64,000 nt of DNA, from NCBI GenBank assembly GCA_938083085.1, contig CALLKX010000014.1:1-64000 (forward strand). Direction: 5' to 3'. The translations under genes and the position numbers were made by a program. Of this stretch, positions 44,119 through 52,838 are shown piece by piece; position 1 is the first letter of the stretch, and every line of letters starts with the position of its first letter. Source of the DNA: an uncultured bacterium (GTDB lineage Bacteria > Planctomycetota > UBA1135 > GCA-002686595). Under the pieces are notes generated by a model. It made no database searches. It saw nothing but the letters and a program-made list of their open reading frames with translations, and was not told the DNA's origin.

Positions 44119-45290
44119 GGCGCCTCTGCTCCCCGAACTCCGTCGTAGATCTCGAGCACCCGCAGGGCATTCTCGTCCCATGAAGAGGCTTCGGCGTGGG
44201 AGCGGGCGCCCTTCGCAAGTCGCGCCCTGAGTGCGTCATCGTCGAGCACCTCCCGCAGGGCACCCTCCACCGCGTCCACGTCCTGGGCCACAAGGCGCCC
44301 CGACTCGCCCTCTACGATGGCGTCTTCCGCCCCCGAGTCGAGGGTCCCGATCGCCACGGTTCCGGCCGCTGCGGCCTCCAGGTAGACGATCCCGAAGCCC
44401 TCGAAGCCGCCATCCGCGGCCGTGACCGGGGTGTGCAAGAAGACCTCCGCCCGCTGCAGGAGATCGACCTTCTCATCCTCGCTGACGTTGCCCACCAGGT
44501 GAACTCGATCGGCGAGTCCCGCCTCCCTCGCCATGGTCAGCAATTGCTCCTCGTAGGGGTCGCCCGCGCGGTTACCGACGATGAAGTGATGCAGGTCGGC
44601 TTGATCTCGGGCCACACGGATCCAGGCCTCCAGCGCGAGATGGTGGCCCTTGCGCTCCTTGAGCTCGCCGATCCCCAGGGTGAACCGTCGGCCGTGCCAC
44701 GGCTGCTCGCCGAGGTCCCTGGGCTCGACGAAGCTCTCGGCATCGACCGCGTTGGGGATGACGTGCACCCGCCCCGGCGGCAGGACCTCAGGCGGCACGA
44801 TCCCAAGCAGCCGCTCGCGCGTATAGCGCGACACGGAGATCAGCGCCGCAAAGCGGCGATAGGCCGACAGGGCCCGCGAGCGGTGCCTTTCGTCAAGGAC
44901 CGGCTGGATCGTGTAGGTCCCGTGTCCCGTCGCGACGCAGGGCTTGCCGGCGAGACGCGCCGCGTCCACCGCCACGAGACTGTGTGGGAAGTCCTTGATC
45001 GCGTGCACCAGGTCTGCCTTGCGCGCGGCTCTGAAGGTCCGCCACGTGGACAGCAGCCGCGAGACCAGGAAGCGCGCGGGGGTCATGTAGAAGAAGTAGT
45101 CGGGCGGCAGCGCCACGTCGACCTGCCATCGACCCGGGACCTCCGGCGAGGTCGGCCGGTGCTTGCGCGCCAGGAGGACCTGCACCTCGAGTCCAGGTCG
45201 CTGACGCTCCAACGCCTCGATCAAGCGGACCGAGTAGCGACCCACGCCGTCGAGCTCCGAGAGGGAGTCCGTGAGGAAGAGCACCTTCAC
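44115..45290 (-). CDS. Glycosyltransferase family 4
   Basis: 391 aa. Start overlaps the previous stop as ATGA. N-terminal MKVLFLTDSLSELDGVGRYSV and HAIKDFPHSLVAVDAARLAG, central HVIPNAVDAESFV, donor domain FTLGIGELKERKGHHLALEA and the complete EX7E motif GGFEGFGIVYLEAAAAGTVA. It has no membrane helix, so it is a cytoplasmic or peripheral enzyme that adds a sugar to the growing lipid-linked glycan. The specificity is not apparent. Confidence 0.9.
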   Translation of the reverse strand: MKVLFLTDSLSELDGVGRYSVRLIEALERQRPGLEVQVLLARKHRPTSPEVPGRWQVDVALPPDYFFYMTPARFLVSRLLSTWRTFRAARKADLVHAIKDFPHSLVAVDAARLAGKPCVATGHGTYTIQPVLDERHRSRALSAYRRFAALISVSRYTRERLLGIVPPEVLPPGRVHVIPNAVDAESFVEPRDLGEQPWHGRRFTLGIGELKERKGHHLALEAWIRVARDQADLHHFIVGNRAGDPYEEQLLTMAREAGLADRVHLVGNVSEDEKVDLLQRAEVFLHTPVTAADGGFEGFGIVYLEAAAAGTVAIGTLDSGAEDAIVEGESGRLVAQDVDAVEGALREVLDDDALRARLAKGARSHAEASSWDENALRVLEIYDGVRGAEAP

Positions 45291-46513
45291 GCGAGTCGCT
45301 CCATGAAGGCCAGGATGCGCCTCGCGCGGGCGCCCCAGGTGTTGGCCTGCACCGACTCGTGGGCGCGTGCCGCCATGGCGTGGCGCCCCTCCGCGTCCTC
45401 GAGCAGCCCCACGACCCCCCGCCCGAGCGCCTCGGCGGACTCAGGCTCGACGAAGACCGCCTCGTCCGCGCGCAGCACGTCCCGCAGGCTCGGCAGGTCG
45501 CTGACCACGAGGGGCAGGCCTGCGGCCATGGCCTCGAAGACCTTGAGCGGCGACGTGTGGTGGGAGCTGATCCGCGGGGTCCGGCGGTTCGGGACCACGC
45601 CGACGTCCGCCGCCGCGAGGTAGCGCGGGATTTCGTGGGCGGCCCGGTGCCCGAGGATCTGCACGTTCGAGAGGCCGGCAGCTCGCTGCCTGAGCGCGGC
45701 GACGTCGGCGTCCATCCCCCCGACGATGACGACGCTGGCGCCCCCGAGCAGATCGTCCCGCGCGGCGTCCACCAGGACATCGACGCCCTTCCAGCGCAGG
45801 AGCCCGCCGGCATAGAGGACGACTCCGGCGTCCGCGTCGAGGCCGAGGGACTCCCGGGCAGCGGCTCGCTCCGGGAGCGCGTCCACCAGCGCAGGGTCAT
45901 GGGCGTCGTGCTCCACGGTGATCCGGTCGGGCGCCACGCCGAGCGCCTCGAGGTCCTGCCGCACGCCGCCGCTGATTGCGACCACGGGCATCCCCCCGTC
46001 CACGCATCGGCGCAGCCACCCGCGACGGGTCTTCCCGCCCGGGACCCGGTGGAGTTCGAGCGCTACGCCCGGGCGCCCGAGGAGGTGGATGGCGATCTCA
46101 AGGTCCCTGGCGAGCACCCGAGCTCCCTGGAACTGGGCCTGGATGATCCGTGCGGCAGAGCGGCCGAAGCTCCACTCCTGGAGCCGCGCGGGCAGGAACT
46201 GAAGCGACCTGGGCACCAGGTCAATCCAGTCCACGCAGCCGGCCGCCATCAGCCCGGGCCATCCCCGTCGCGGCGAGATCGCAGGCTCCTTCGCCGCCGG
46301 CCCGGAGGGCAGGGTGGTCAGCTGCGCCCAGACCTCCTCCGGCCGCGCCCGCGGCGTGTCCCGCCTCGCGGCGTGGAGCACCACAGTGTTCGCGCCCGCA
46401 CCCTGGAAGGCCTGGGCGGCCCGGCAGAGCTGCACGGACTGCGCACGCGCCGAGGGCATGCGCGCGTTCGCCGCGAGGATCAGCGGCGGCTCCGAAGACG
46501 CGGCCTCAGTCAT
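45287..46513 (-). CDS. Glycosyltransferase family 4 (divergent)
   Basis: 408 aa from the ATG at 46513. The open frame reaches back to 46768 only as a shadow of the sulfatase gene, whose 3' end it overlaps by 8 nt. N-terminal LILAANARMPSARAQSVQLC is the GT4-like glycine-poor loop. The donor domain has GVVLYAGGLLRWKGVDVLVDAA and SSHHTSPLKVFEAMAAGLPLV, with the second Glu of the EX7E pair in place. The ATGA overlap with the downstream gene indicates coupled translation. Family is secure, function in detail unknown. Confidence 0.88.
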   Translation of the reverse strand: MTEAASSEPPLILAANARMPSARAQSVQLCRAAQAFQGAGANTVVLHAARRDTPRARPEEVWAQLTTLPSGPAAKEPAISPRRGWPGLMAAGCVDWIDLVPRSLQFLPARLQEWSFGRSAARIIQAQFQGARVLARDLEIAIHLLGRPGVALELHRVPGGKTRRGWLRRCVDGGMPVVAISGGVRQDLEALGVAPDRITVEHDAHDPALVDALPERAAARESLGLDADAGVVLYAGGLLRWKGVDVLVDAARDDLLGGASVVIVGGMDADVAALRQRAAGLSNVQILGHRAAHEIPRYLAAADVGVVPNRRTPRISSHHTSPLKVFEAMAAGLPLVVSDLPSLRDVLRADEAVFVEPESAEALGRGVVGLLEDAEGRHAMAARAHESVQANTWGARARRILAFMERLA

Positions 46514-48731
46514 CCTCGCCACCCCCTCCGTCCGCGCCCACGCCGCCGCCGTAGCCGAGGCTCCTGAAGAGCCCCTCGGCTCGCAGGTCCCGCTTACCTC
46601 GAACGACCTGACTCTCGCGAATCGGGAGGCGGTAGCTGTGCTCGCGGAGGGCCTTGAAGAGCTCGGCAGCCGCGGCCAAGGCCTCCGGGTCTGCGGCGTC
46701 GAAGCGTCCCTGTAGCTCGAGGGGGTCCCGCTCGAGGTCGAAGAGGCGCGGCCGCTCCGCCTCACCAAGGAGGTCCTCGAACCGTGTGTCCCGCACCATC
46801 TCCCGGCGGACGATCAGCTTCCAGCGATCACCTTGCGCCGACAGGTAGCGCCCATTCTCCGCGAAGGCCACGGGTCGGGGCGGGCCCGCCTCGCCCCGCG
46901 CCAACGGGACCAGCGAGCGTCCGTCGATAGCGTCCCAGACGCGTCGGCTCCGGCGGATGGCCTCCCAGTCGACCGCCTCATCGTCGTCCGAAGGGGCGTA
47001 CGGGGGGCCCGAGGAGCGGTCGAGGCCAAGCGCCAGCTCCGCGTCGTCCGCGTGCTCCGGCGGCTCCAGCCCCGCGAGCTCGAAGACCGTGGGCAGGAGG
47101 TCGATGGTGTCCACGAGCCCCTCCACGCGGACCCCGCGCGGCAGGCCCGCCGGATAGCGCATGAGGAGCGGCACCCGCAGGTTGTCCTCGTACATCCAGT
47201 TGTGCTCCCACAGCCCGTGCTCCCCCAGGGACTCGCCGTGGTCGGAGGTGACGATCACCACGGTGTCGTCCAGGGTGCCCGTGGCCTCCAGGGTCTCGAT
47301 CAGGCGCCCGATCATCCGGTCGGCCTGCTCCACGCCGGCGAGGTACAGGCGGCGGATACGGAGCTCGTCCGCCGCCGTCAGGGTGTACTTGCCCTCCTCG
47401 ATCGCCTCGCGCTGCGCCGCGTAGAAGGCGGAGATGGGGCCATCGTAGGCCGGGTCCAGGTGCCGCTCCCGGAACTCGGGCGCGGGGTCGTAGGGCGTGT
47501 GCGTCGAGTACAGGTGCACCATCGCCATGAAGCGCCGGTCCGCGTGGTCGCGCAGCCACGCCTCCGCCGTGGTGGTCACCAGATGCCGGTCCGCCTTCTG
47601 GCTCAGCTTGTTGAAGACCAGCCAGGGGAGCAGCCCGGAGCGGAACTCGCTCCAGTCGTTGTGCACGTCCACCAGCTCGTGCCCCACGAGCGCCTCGAGG
47701 TAGGCGTCGAAGCCGCCCAGCAAGCCGGAGCCGTGGGAGAGGGTGCCCGTCATGAACGCGCCGGCGATCCAGTCCTCCTCCTCGAGCTGCTCGCCGCCGG
47801 AGGTGACGGCCTGCTTGAGGAGGATGGGCAGCGTCGCGTTCACGGGCATGCGAAGCCCCGGCTCCATGCGGATCAGCCCGTGGCGGCGGGGGACCTTGCC
47901 CGTGAGGAAGGAGCCAAAGCTCGGCCAGGTGAAGGGAGCCTGGGTACGCGCGTCCATGAACGTCACGCCCTCGGCCGCGAGTCGATCGAAGCTCGGGGTG
48001 TGCACCTCGTCGTCGCCGTAGGGACCGAGGGTGTCCTGGCGCAGCGCGTCCACCACCACGAGCAAGACGTTGGGGACCCCCTCGTTCGCCCCCTGGATCC
48101 GGCCGCGCTCCCCGGCCCGGCCCCAGCTCAACCCGCCAAAGCCGGCGCCCACCGCGGCCATGACCGCGAGCAGCGTCCGGGCCCGGCGCAGCCGCGTCAC
48201 TGGCGTGAAGCGCACCAGCGCGGCCCCGAGCAGCAGCCCAGCCGCGAGGAGGAGCGCGGCTGCGCCGAGGCGCCGCGGGTCGGTCGCAGGGAGCCCCGAG
48301 TAGATCACCGACCGGGTCCACCAGTAGAGCGCCACCGCGAGCCAGGAGCCCAGCACCACAGAGAAGGTGCGGCGGGTGCCGGCTTCCCCCTCGAGCAGGG
48401 GGCGTCCGCGGAGCGAACGCATGGCGGCGGTGACCGGGCACAGGAGGAGCCCAAGAACCACTCCGGCGACCCCGTACTGGAAGACCGCCTGGCAGAGGGA
48501 CAGGAGGCGAAGGGGCACCTCGCCCCACGCCGGGGCCCCCATACCGAAGGCCTCCATGAAACCGAAGTGCTGGACCTGCAGCAGGAACAGCCCGGGGTCC
48601 ACCCCGAGCACCCGGATGGAGCCGTCCACCAGCCCGGCGAGCGCGCAGGCCACGACGACCGGCACCGCCCTCTCTCGGAGGAGTTCACGCGCCGCGGAGG
48701 GCGCCGGCTCGGGTTGGGGTTGGTCGCTCAC
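46506..48731 (-). CDS. Membrane-anchored sulfatase-fold protein with threonine at the nucleophile site
   Basis: 741 aa. Residues about 1-190 hold four or five membrane helices. Then comes an alkaline-phosphatase/sulfatase-fold domain: VLLVVVDALRQDTLGPYG (metal Asp), QAPFTWPSFGSFLTG, VIVTSDHGESLGEHG (metal Asp-His) and YEDNLRVPLLMRYP. In true sulfatases the motif C/S-x-P-S-R carries the formylglycine; here it is T-W-P-S-F, so formylglycine cannot be formed. Thr at this place is used by lipid-dependent phosphoethanolamine and phosphoglycerol transferases (EptA, LtaS). It may therefore be a phosphotransferase that decorates the glycan rather than a sulfatase. The operon position fits decoration; this is inference. 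Confidence 0.85.
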   Translation of the reverse strand: MSDQPQPEPAPSAARELLRERAVPVVVACALAGLVDGSIRVLGVDPGLFLLQVQHFGFMEAFGMGAPAWGEVPLRLLSLCQAVFQYGVAGVVLGLLLCPVTAAMRSLRGRPLLEGEAGTRRTFSVVLGSWLAVALYWWTRSVIYSGLPATDPRRLGAAALLLAAGLLLGAALVRFTPVTRLRRARTLLAVMAAVGAGFGGLSWGRAGERGRIQGANEGVPNVLLVVVDALRQDTLGPYGDDEVHTPSFDRLAAEGVTFMDARTQAPFTWPSFGSFLTGKVPRRHGLIRMEPGLRMPVNATLPILLKQAVTSGGEQLEEEDWIAGAFMTGTLSHGSGLLGGFDAYLEALVGHELVDVHNDWSEFRSGLLPWLVFNKLSQKADRHLVTTTAEAWLRDHADRRFMAMVHLYSTHTPYDPAPEFRERHLDPAYDGPISAFYAAQREAIEEGKYTLTAADELRIRRLYLAGVEQADRMIGRLIETLEATGTLDDTVVIVTSDHGESLGEHGLWEHNWMYEDNLRVPLLMRYPAGLPRGVRVEGLVDTIDLLPTVFELAGLEPPEHADDAELALGLDRSSGPPYAPSDDDEAVDWEAIRRSRRVWDAIDGRSLVPLARGEAGPPRPVAFAENGRYLSAQGDRWKLIVRREMVRDTRFEDLLGEAERPRLFDLERDPLELQGRFDAADPEALAAAAELFKALREHSYRLPIRESQVVRGKRDLRAEGLFRSLGYGGGVGADGGGGEDD

Positions 48732-48785
48732 GGGATCACGTTCATCCAGCGTCCCAGAGCGGGACGCCCAGCAGCGGACTGAACA

Positions 48786-50597
48786 CTACACGGTCCCCTC
48801 GTCCGCGCCGCGCCCGAACCTGTAGCGGATGTGCTCGGGTTCATCGACCAGCACGGTGGCCCCCAGGGGAGCCCTGAACCAAAGGCCCCGAGCCCGGCCC
48901 GAGTCCTCGAGCCGCTCCTCCACCTCCAGCGCCTCACCGATCTGCCGGAAGCGGCGCTCGAAGAGGCCACCGGCGGCCGAGCCGTCCCGGAAGGCCAGAC
49001 CGCAATCGAGGCCAATCTCCCCCCCGCTGGGACCCTGGAGTCGGGCGTCACGAACGAAGGCCGTGCCCACCGCGGAGGAAGCGAAGGAGGCCACCGACCG
49101 GCGCAGTGCCTCGACGGGGACACCGAGGGCCGCGACGCCCTCCCCCGCGCGCACTCGGGTCCGGGCGATCCACGTGGAGAAGCGTAGGTCCGCGGCGCCG
49201 GCGCGCCAGCCGCGGGCGAGGTTGAAGCCCCCCGCGCTCCCGCTCCAGTTGGCCGGCGCGCGGCGCTCGAGGTAAGGCGCCTGATAGAGGTCCCCACCGG
49301 TCGCGTGGCTGTACACCCGAAGCAGACCACCAGCGGGACTCCCGTGGCTCCGGTTCCCCGGCGGACGCGCACCGCGCACCCACGCCACGACGTCCTCCGT
49401 GTCGAGCCGCGCGAGGTCGACGTCCCCGAAGTAGCGCCAGCCCTGAGGCGGCGCGGGGTCGCGGACCTCGCTGGCGAGGGCCTCGGTGAGCTCGGGGATC
49501 GAGCGCGCGATCCAGCAGGCATGGGCGGCCCAGAAGAAGGGGCACTGGTAGCTCTTCGATCGGGGCCGCTCCCCGTGCAGCCCTGGGAGGTGAGACTGCG
49601 GCTCGCCGCTCGCCTTCAGGTGGGAGAGCCACGATCGCCAGGACGCGCGCATCGCTTCGGCAGCGCGGGGCGCGCGGGTGCGCCGCCACTCCACCGCGAA
49701 CGCGGCGATGTCGAAGGGGTGAGAGGCGACCTCGTACTCGGCGCCCCAGTACCAAGGCTTGGCCTCCACCGAGCCCACCTTGATCCCGTCCGGGCCGACG
49801 AGTCCGTGAAGGAAGTCGAAGGCTCCCGGGGCGCTGGTGTCCGCTGCCGCTCCAGCTTCTGGACCCAGGGCCGCCTCGAGCGCGAAGGACATGAATACCG
49901 TGACCCGCGACTGGTAATAAGCGCTCGCATCCCCGGCGCCAGGATGCGCCGCGCCCCAGTCCTCGGGGTGATAGGGGAAGCTGCCGTCGCTGCGCTGCCG
50001 AGCGGCGATGCGCTGCTCCCCCACCTCGCACGCCAACCGCAGCACCTCGTGCCCCGAGAGGCGGTAGGCCTGAGCCGCGCCGGTCATGGCCCAGGCGCAC
50101 TGGGCCGGGACCCCCTTGTCCACGATCGCGTATCGGAGGTAGGTCTGCGCGTGCAGCACGCTCGCGTGGGCGAGGCGCTCCCGCTCCTCGGCGGGCAGCC
50201 GGTCCCCGAAGGCGAGCACGAAGGTCGCCAAGGCGTCGCTGCAGGCGCCGCCGTCGATGACGCTGTTGGAGCAGTTGTAAGGGTCATGGCGGCCCGGGCG
50301 GAAGGTGAAGCAGGCGCTGTCCCCCTCACGCTCCAGCCGGCCCGCGATCCGGGCGCACTGCGCCCGGGCGACCTCGAACAGGCCGTCACGGTCGGCCTCC
50401 GGCGCGAACCTCGCGAGCTCGGTGGCGAGGACCACTGCGCCGGCGCTCTTGCCCGTGTGCTCGATCCCGTGCTGTGGGCAGATGAGCGCGCCGGTCCCAG
50501 GATCGGCCTGAGCGAGCAGCCACCCCAGGACGCGCTGAAGCGGCTCGACGATGGCCGCCCGTGCGGCCTCGTTCCCGGTGGACGGAGCGGTGGTCAT
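48786..50597 (-). CDS. Unassigned protein with a likely alpha/alpha-toroid domain in the glycan operon
   Basis: 603 aa from the ATG at 50597, 7 nt after the preceding glycosyltransferase gene. There is no signal peptide. The N-terminal 400 residues look like successive helical hairpins (VLGWLLAQADPGTGALICPQ, HTGKSAGAVVLATELARF, PAQCAWAMTGAAQAYRLSGH, RQRSDGSFPYHPEDWGAAHP), the style of alpha/alpha-toroid proteins such as glycan lyases, epimerases and terpene cyclases. The last 200 residues are beta-rich (YSHATGGDLYQAPYLERR, RFGRGADEGTV). This two-part layout resembles the heparinase II/III type, but no catalytic Tyr/His set can be assigned. It could modify the glycan (epimerase or lyase-like). 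I do not name a family. Confidence 0.6.
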   Translation of the reverse strand: MTTAPSTGNEAARAAIVEPLQRVLGWLLAQADPGTGALICPQHGIEHTGKSAGAVVLATELARFAPEADRDGLFEVARAQCARIAGRLEREGDSACFTFRPGRHDPYNCSNSVIDGGACSDALATFVLAFGDRLPAEERERLAHASVLHAQTYLRYAIVDKGVPAQCAWAMTGAAQAYRLSGHEVLRLACEVGEQRIAARQRSDGSFPYHPEDWGAAHPGAGDASAYYQSRVTVFMSFALEAALGPEAGAAADTSAPGAFDFLHGLVGPDGIKVGSVEAKPWYWGAEYEVASHPFDIAAFAVEWRRTRAPRAAEAMRASWRSWLSHLKASGEPQSHLPGLHGERPRSKSYQCPFFWAAHACWIARSIPELTEALASEVRDPAPPQGWRYFGDVDLARLDTEDVVAWVRGARPPGNRSHGSPAGGLLRVYSHATGGDLYQAPYLERRAPANWSGSAGGFNLARGWRAGAADLRFSTWIARTRVRAGEGVAALGVPVEALRRSVASFASSAVGTAFVRDARLQGPSGGEIGLDCGLAFRDGSAAGGLFERRFRQIGEALEVEERLEDSGRARGLWFRAPLGATVLVDEPEHIRYRFGRGADEGTV

Positions 50598-50604
50598 CGG
50601 AGCG

Positions 50605-51702
50605 TCAGCTGCGCGCGCCCCCCGCCGACATGGTCTGAACGAGACGGGCCATGAGCCGGTCCACGTCGTGCTCCCGCTGCACGTGGCCGCGGAGCGCCTC
50701 GGCTCGCCGCACACGCTCGGCCCCGTCCAGGTCCAACCACGCGCCCACGCGCCGGGCGAGCGTCGCCCCGTCCCCCTCCGGGAACGAGCACGCGTCGCAC
50801 CAGGGAGCGAGGTCTGGATCCCCGGCGAGAAGCGGGCTGAGGGAGTCGTTGCAGCTCACCAGCGGTCGGCGAGACGCCATGGCCTCCAGCAGCACCTTGT
50901 CCACGCTCCCGGTCCGGCTCGCGGAGACGAAGAGGTCCGCGGCGGCGTAGAGGGCGGGGATCTGGGTGTAGGGCACGGCCCCCTTGAGGTGAACCGAGCC
51001 CGCGAGCCCGAGCTCCTCCACCCGGGAGCGAACGCGCGCCTCGTAGGCAACGTCGCCCGCCGCCAGCCCGCCGCCGGCCCAGGTGAGCTCCACGGCCCGG
51101 CCCTCGGCGCGCAGGCGCGCGACCGCGTCCAGCACGCACTCGGGGTCCTTGGCCGGCGTGAGGCGCCCCACGGAGAGCAGGTGCCCCCCGCCGCTGGCGC
51201 CAGGGCCATCCGAGAACGCTCGCCGCGCCACGTCGAAGTGGTCCGCGTCGATCCCGTGGCCCGTCACGATGCGCTTCGGTGTGTCCACCCGCAGGGACTC
51301 CTCCGACGCGGTGAACACGCCGTCCACCCGCTCGATCGCCCGCAGCAGCCGGCCGTCGACGCCCTTGTGGGTGTACCAGAGGTAGTGCGGCGCCCCAGCC
51401 CGCCGCGCCCAGCCCGCGGCGAGGGTCGAGTAACGAGGCACCATGTGCGTCAGGAGCCCGTCGAACCCCTCGGAGAACGCTCGCCGGACCGCGCCGCGAT
51501 ATCGAAGGTAGCGCCCCACCGCCCCGGTCCGCCCCAGCTCGACCCAGTCCACGTTGCCTGGGAGGTCCGAGGTGTCCCCCACCTCGAGCGCGAGGACGCG
51601 CACGCGCCCCGCGGCGCCCGCGAGCCCGCGCACCCAGCGCGAGACGAAGCCAAGGACCGCGTCCTCTCGATCGAGGACCTGCGTGACGAAGATGAGATTC
51701 AA
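50605..51702 (-). CDS. Glycosyltransferase family 4
   Basis: 365 aa. Start ATG overlaps the previous gene's stop (ATGA). N-terminal MNLIFVTQVLDREDAVLGFV and LLTHMVPRYSTLAAGWARRA (acceptor side). The donor domain has HLLSVGRLTPAKDPECVLDAVARL, and GSVDKVLLEAMASRRPLVSC carries the second Glu of EX7E. Like its neighbours it has no membrane segment. It probably acts with them in the stepwise assembly of a lipid-linked oligosaccharide. Confidence 0.9.
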   Translation of the reverse strand: MNLIFVTQVLDREDAVLGFVSRWVRGLAGAAGRVRVLALEVGDTSDLPGNVDWVELGRTGAVGRYLRYRGAVRRAFSEGFDGLLTHMVPRYSTLAAGWARRAGAPHYLWYTHKGVDGRLLRAIERVDGVFTASEESLRVDTPKRIVTGHGIDADHFDVARRAFSDGPGASGGGHLLSVGRLTPAKDPECVLDAVARLRAEGRAVELTWAGGGLAAGDVAYEARVRSRVEELGLAGSVHLKGAVPYTQIPALYAAADLFVSASRTGSVDKVLLEAMASRRPLVSCNDSLSPLLAGDPDLAPWCDACSFPEGDGATLARRVGAWLDLDGAERVRRAEALRGHVQREHDVDRLMARLVQTMSAGGARS

Positions 51703-52838
51703 CGGGCTGCCTCCGGGCCCGCCGCCAGCGCGATGAGCCCCCTGGCATACCGTTCGAGGGCGGCGTGGTACTCGAAGATCTGAACTCGTCGCGAAGCCTC
51801 GATCCCGCGCTGGATCCGGCGGGCCTCGTCAGCGAGGACGTCATCGAGGGCGTCCGCGAGGCTCGGGACATCGAACCCCGTCAGCCGCCCCGCCTCGCCG
51901 TCTGCGAGCAGGTCCGTCATCACTCCCACCGGCGTCGAAACCACCGGCACGCCGGACGCCATGGCCTCCACGGTGAAGCGTGGGCCGCCCTCGCACGTGG
52001 AGGCGCATACGCAGACCCGGCTCGTGCGGTAGATCTCCGCCAGCTCGGACGGCTCGGCGATCCACTCGATCCACTCCGTGGTGTCCGCCAGGCCGAGGCG
52101 AGCGGCCCGCGCAATCCAGCGCTCGCGCTCCGGCCCCTTGCCCACGAAGGTCGCCCGGTAAGACCGCCCCCTCGAGGCGCAGCGGGCAAGGGCGTCGAGG
52201 ATTCGGTCCACCCCCTTGTTGGCCGCCATGCGCCCCACGAACACCACGTCCCGCTCGGGCTGCGGCGCCCCTACCGGCGGGTGGAAGACCTCGAAGTCGA
52301 GGTATTGGCTCGGCAGGACGACGATCCGATCCTCGGGGACACCCCAGCGACGGAGCAGAGTCGGCATCTCAGACTCGTTGACCACGCGGAACGCGCGCAC
52401 GTGCCGGCGCGCCCAGCCCACGTAGAGCCGGGCCATGAGCTTCTCCAGCCGCTCGGTCACCCCGCTCGCCACCGGGTGCCCGGGGATGTGGTGCAGCTCC
52501 GAGACCAGCGGTATCCCCGCGGCGCGGGCGAGGCGGGCCCCGCCGCGGCCGTTGTAGAAGGTCCCGTAGTCATGGGTGACCACGAGCCCGTGTCCGTGCT
52601 CGTTCACGAGCTGGGCGCCCCGGGCGGCGATCCACCCTGGGAGCGCGCCGCGGCCCTCGGGGCCCACGTGAAAGTGAACGTTGTCGTGGATGGTCCGCGT
52701 CACCACCTCAGCTCCCGGCCCGGGCACGAGCACATCAACCCGGTCGAAGAAGGTCGAGAAGTGGCGCTGCATGGACCAGAAGGGTCCGCGCTCGCCGATG
52801 ACGACCTGCCGATCGCCGCTCACCATGAGGAGGTTCAC
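51699..52838 (-). CDS. Glycosyltransferase family 4
   Basis: 379 aa, ATG start overlapping the upstream stop by 4 nt. N-terminal MNLLMVSGDRQVVIGERGPF and SELHHIPGHPVASG. Donor domain VVFVGRMAANKGVDRILDAL and the EX7E loop CEGGPRFTVEAMASGVPVVST with both Glu residues present. Third in the transcription order of the operon after the epimerase and another GT4. Confidence 0.9.
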   Translation of the reverse strand: MNLLMVSGDRQVVIGERGPFWSMQRHFSTFFDRVDVLVPGPGAEVVTRTIHDNVHFHVGPEGRGALPGWIAARGAQLVNEHGHGLVVTHDYGTFYNGRGGARLARAAGIPLVSELHHIPGHPVASGVTERLEKLMARLYVGWARRHVRAFRVVNESEMPTLLRRWGVPEDRIVVLPSQYLDFEVFHPPVGAPQPERDVVFVGRMAANKGVDRILDALARCASRGRSYRATFVGKGPERERWIARAARLGLADTTEWIEWIAEPSELAEIYRTSRVCVCASTCEGGPRFTVEAMASGVPVVSTPVGVMTDLLADGEAGRLTGFDVPSLADALDDVLADEARRIQRGIEASRRVQIFEYHAALERYARGLIALAAGPEAAR

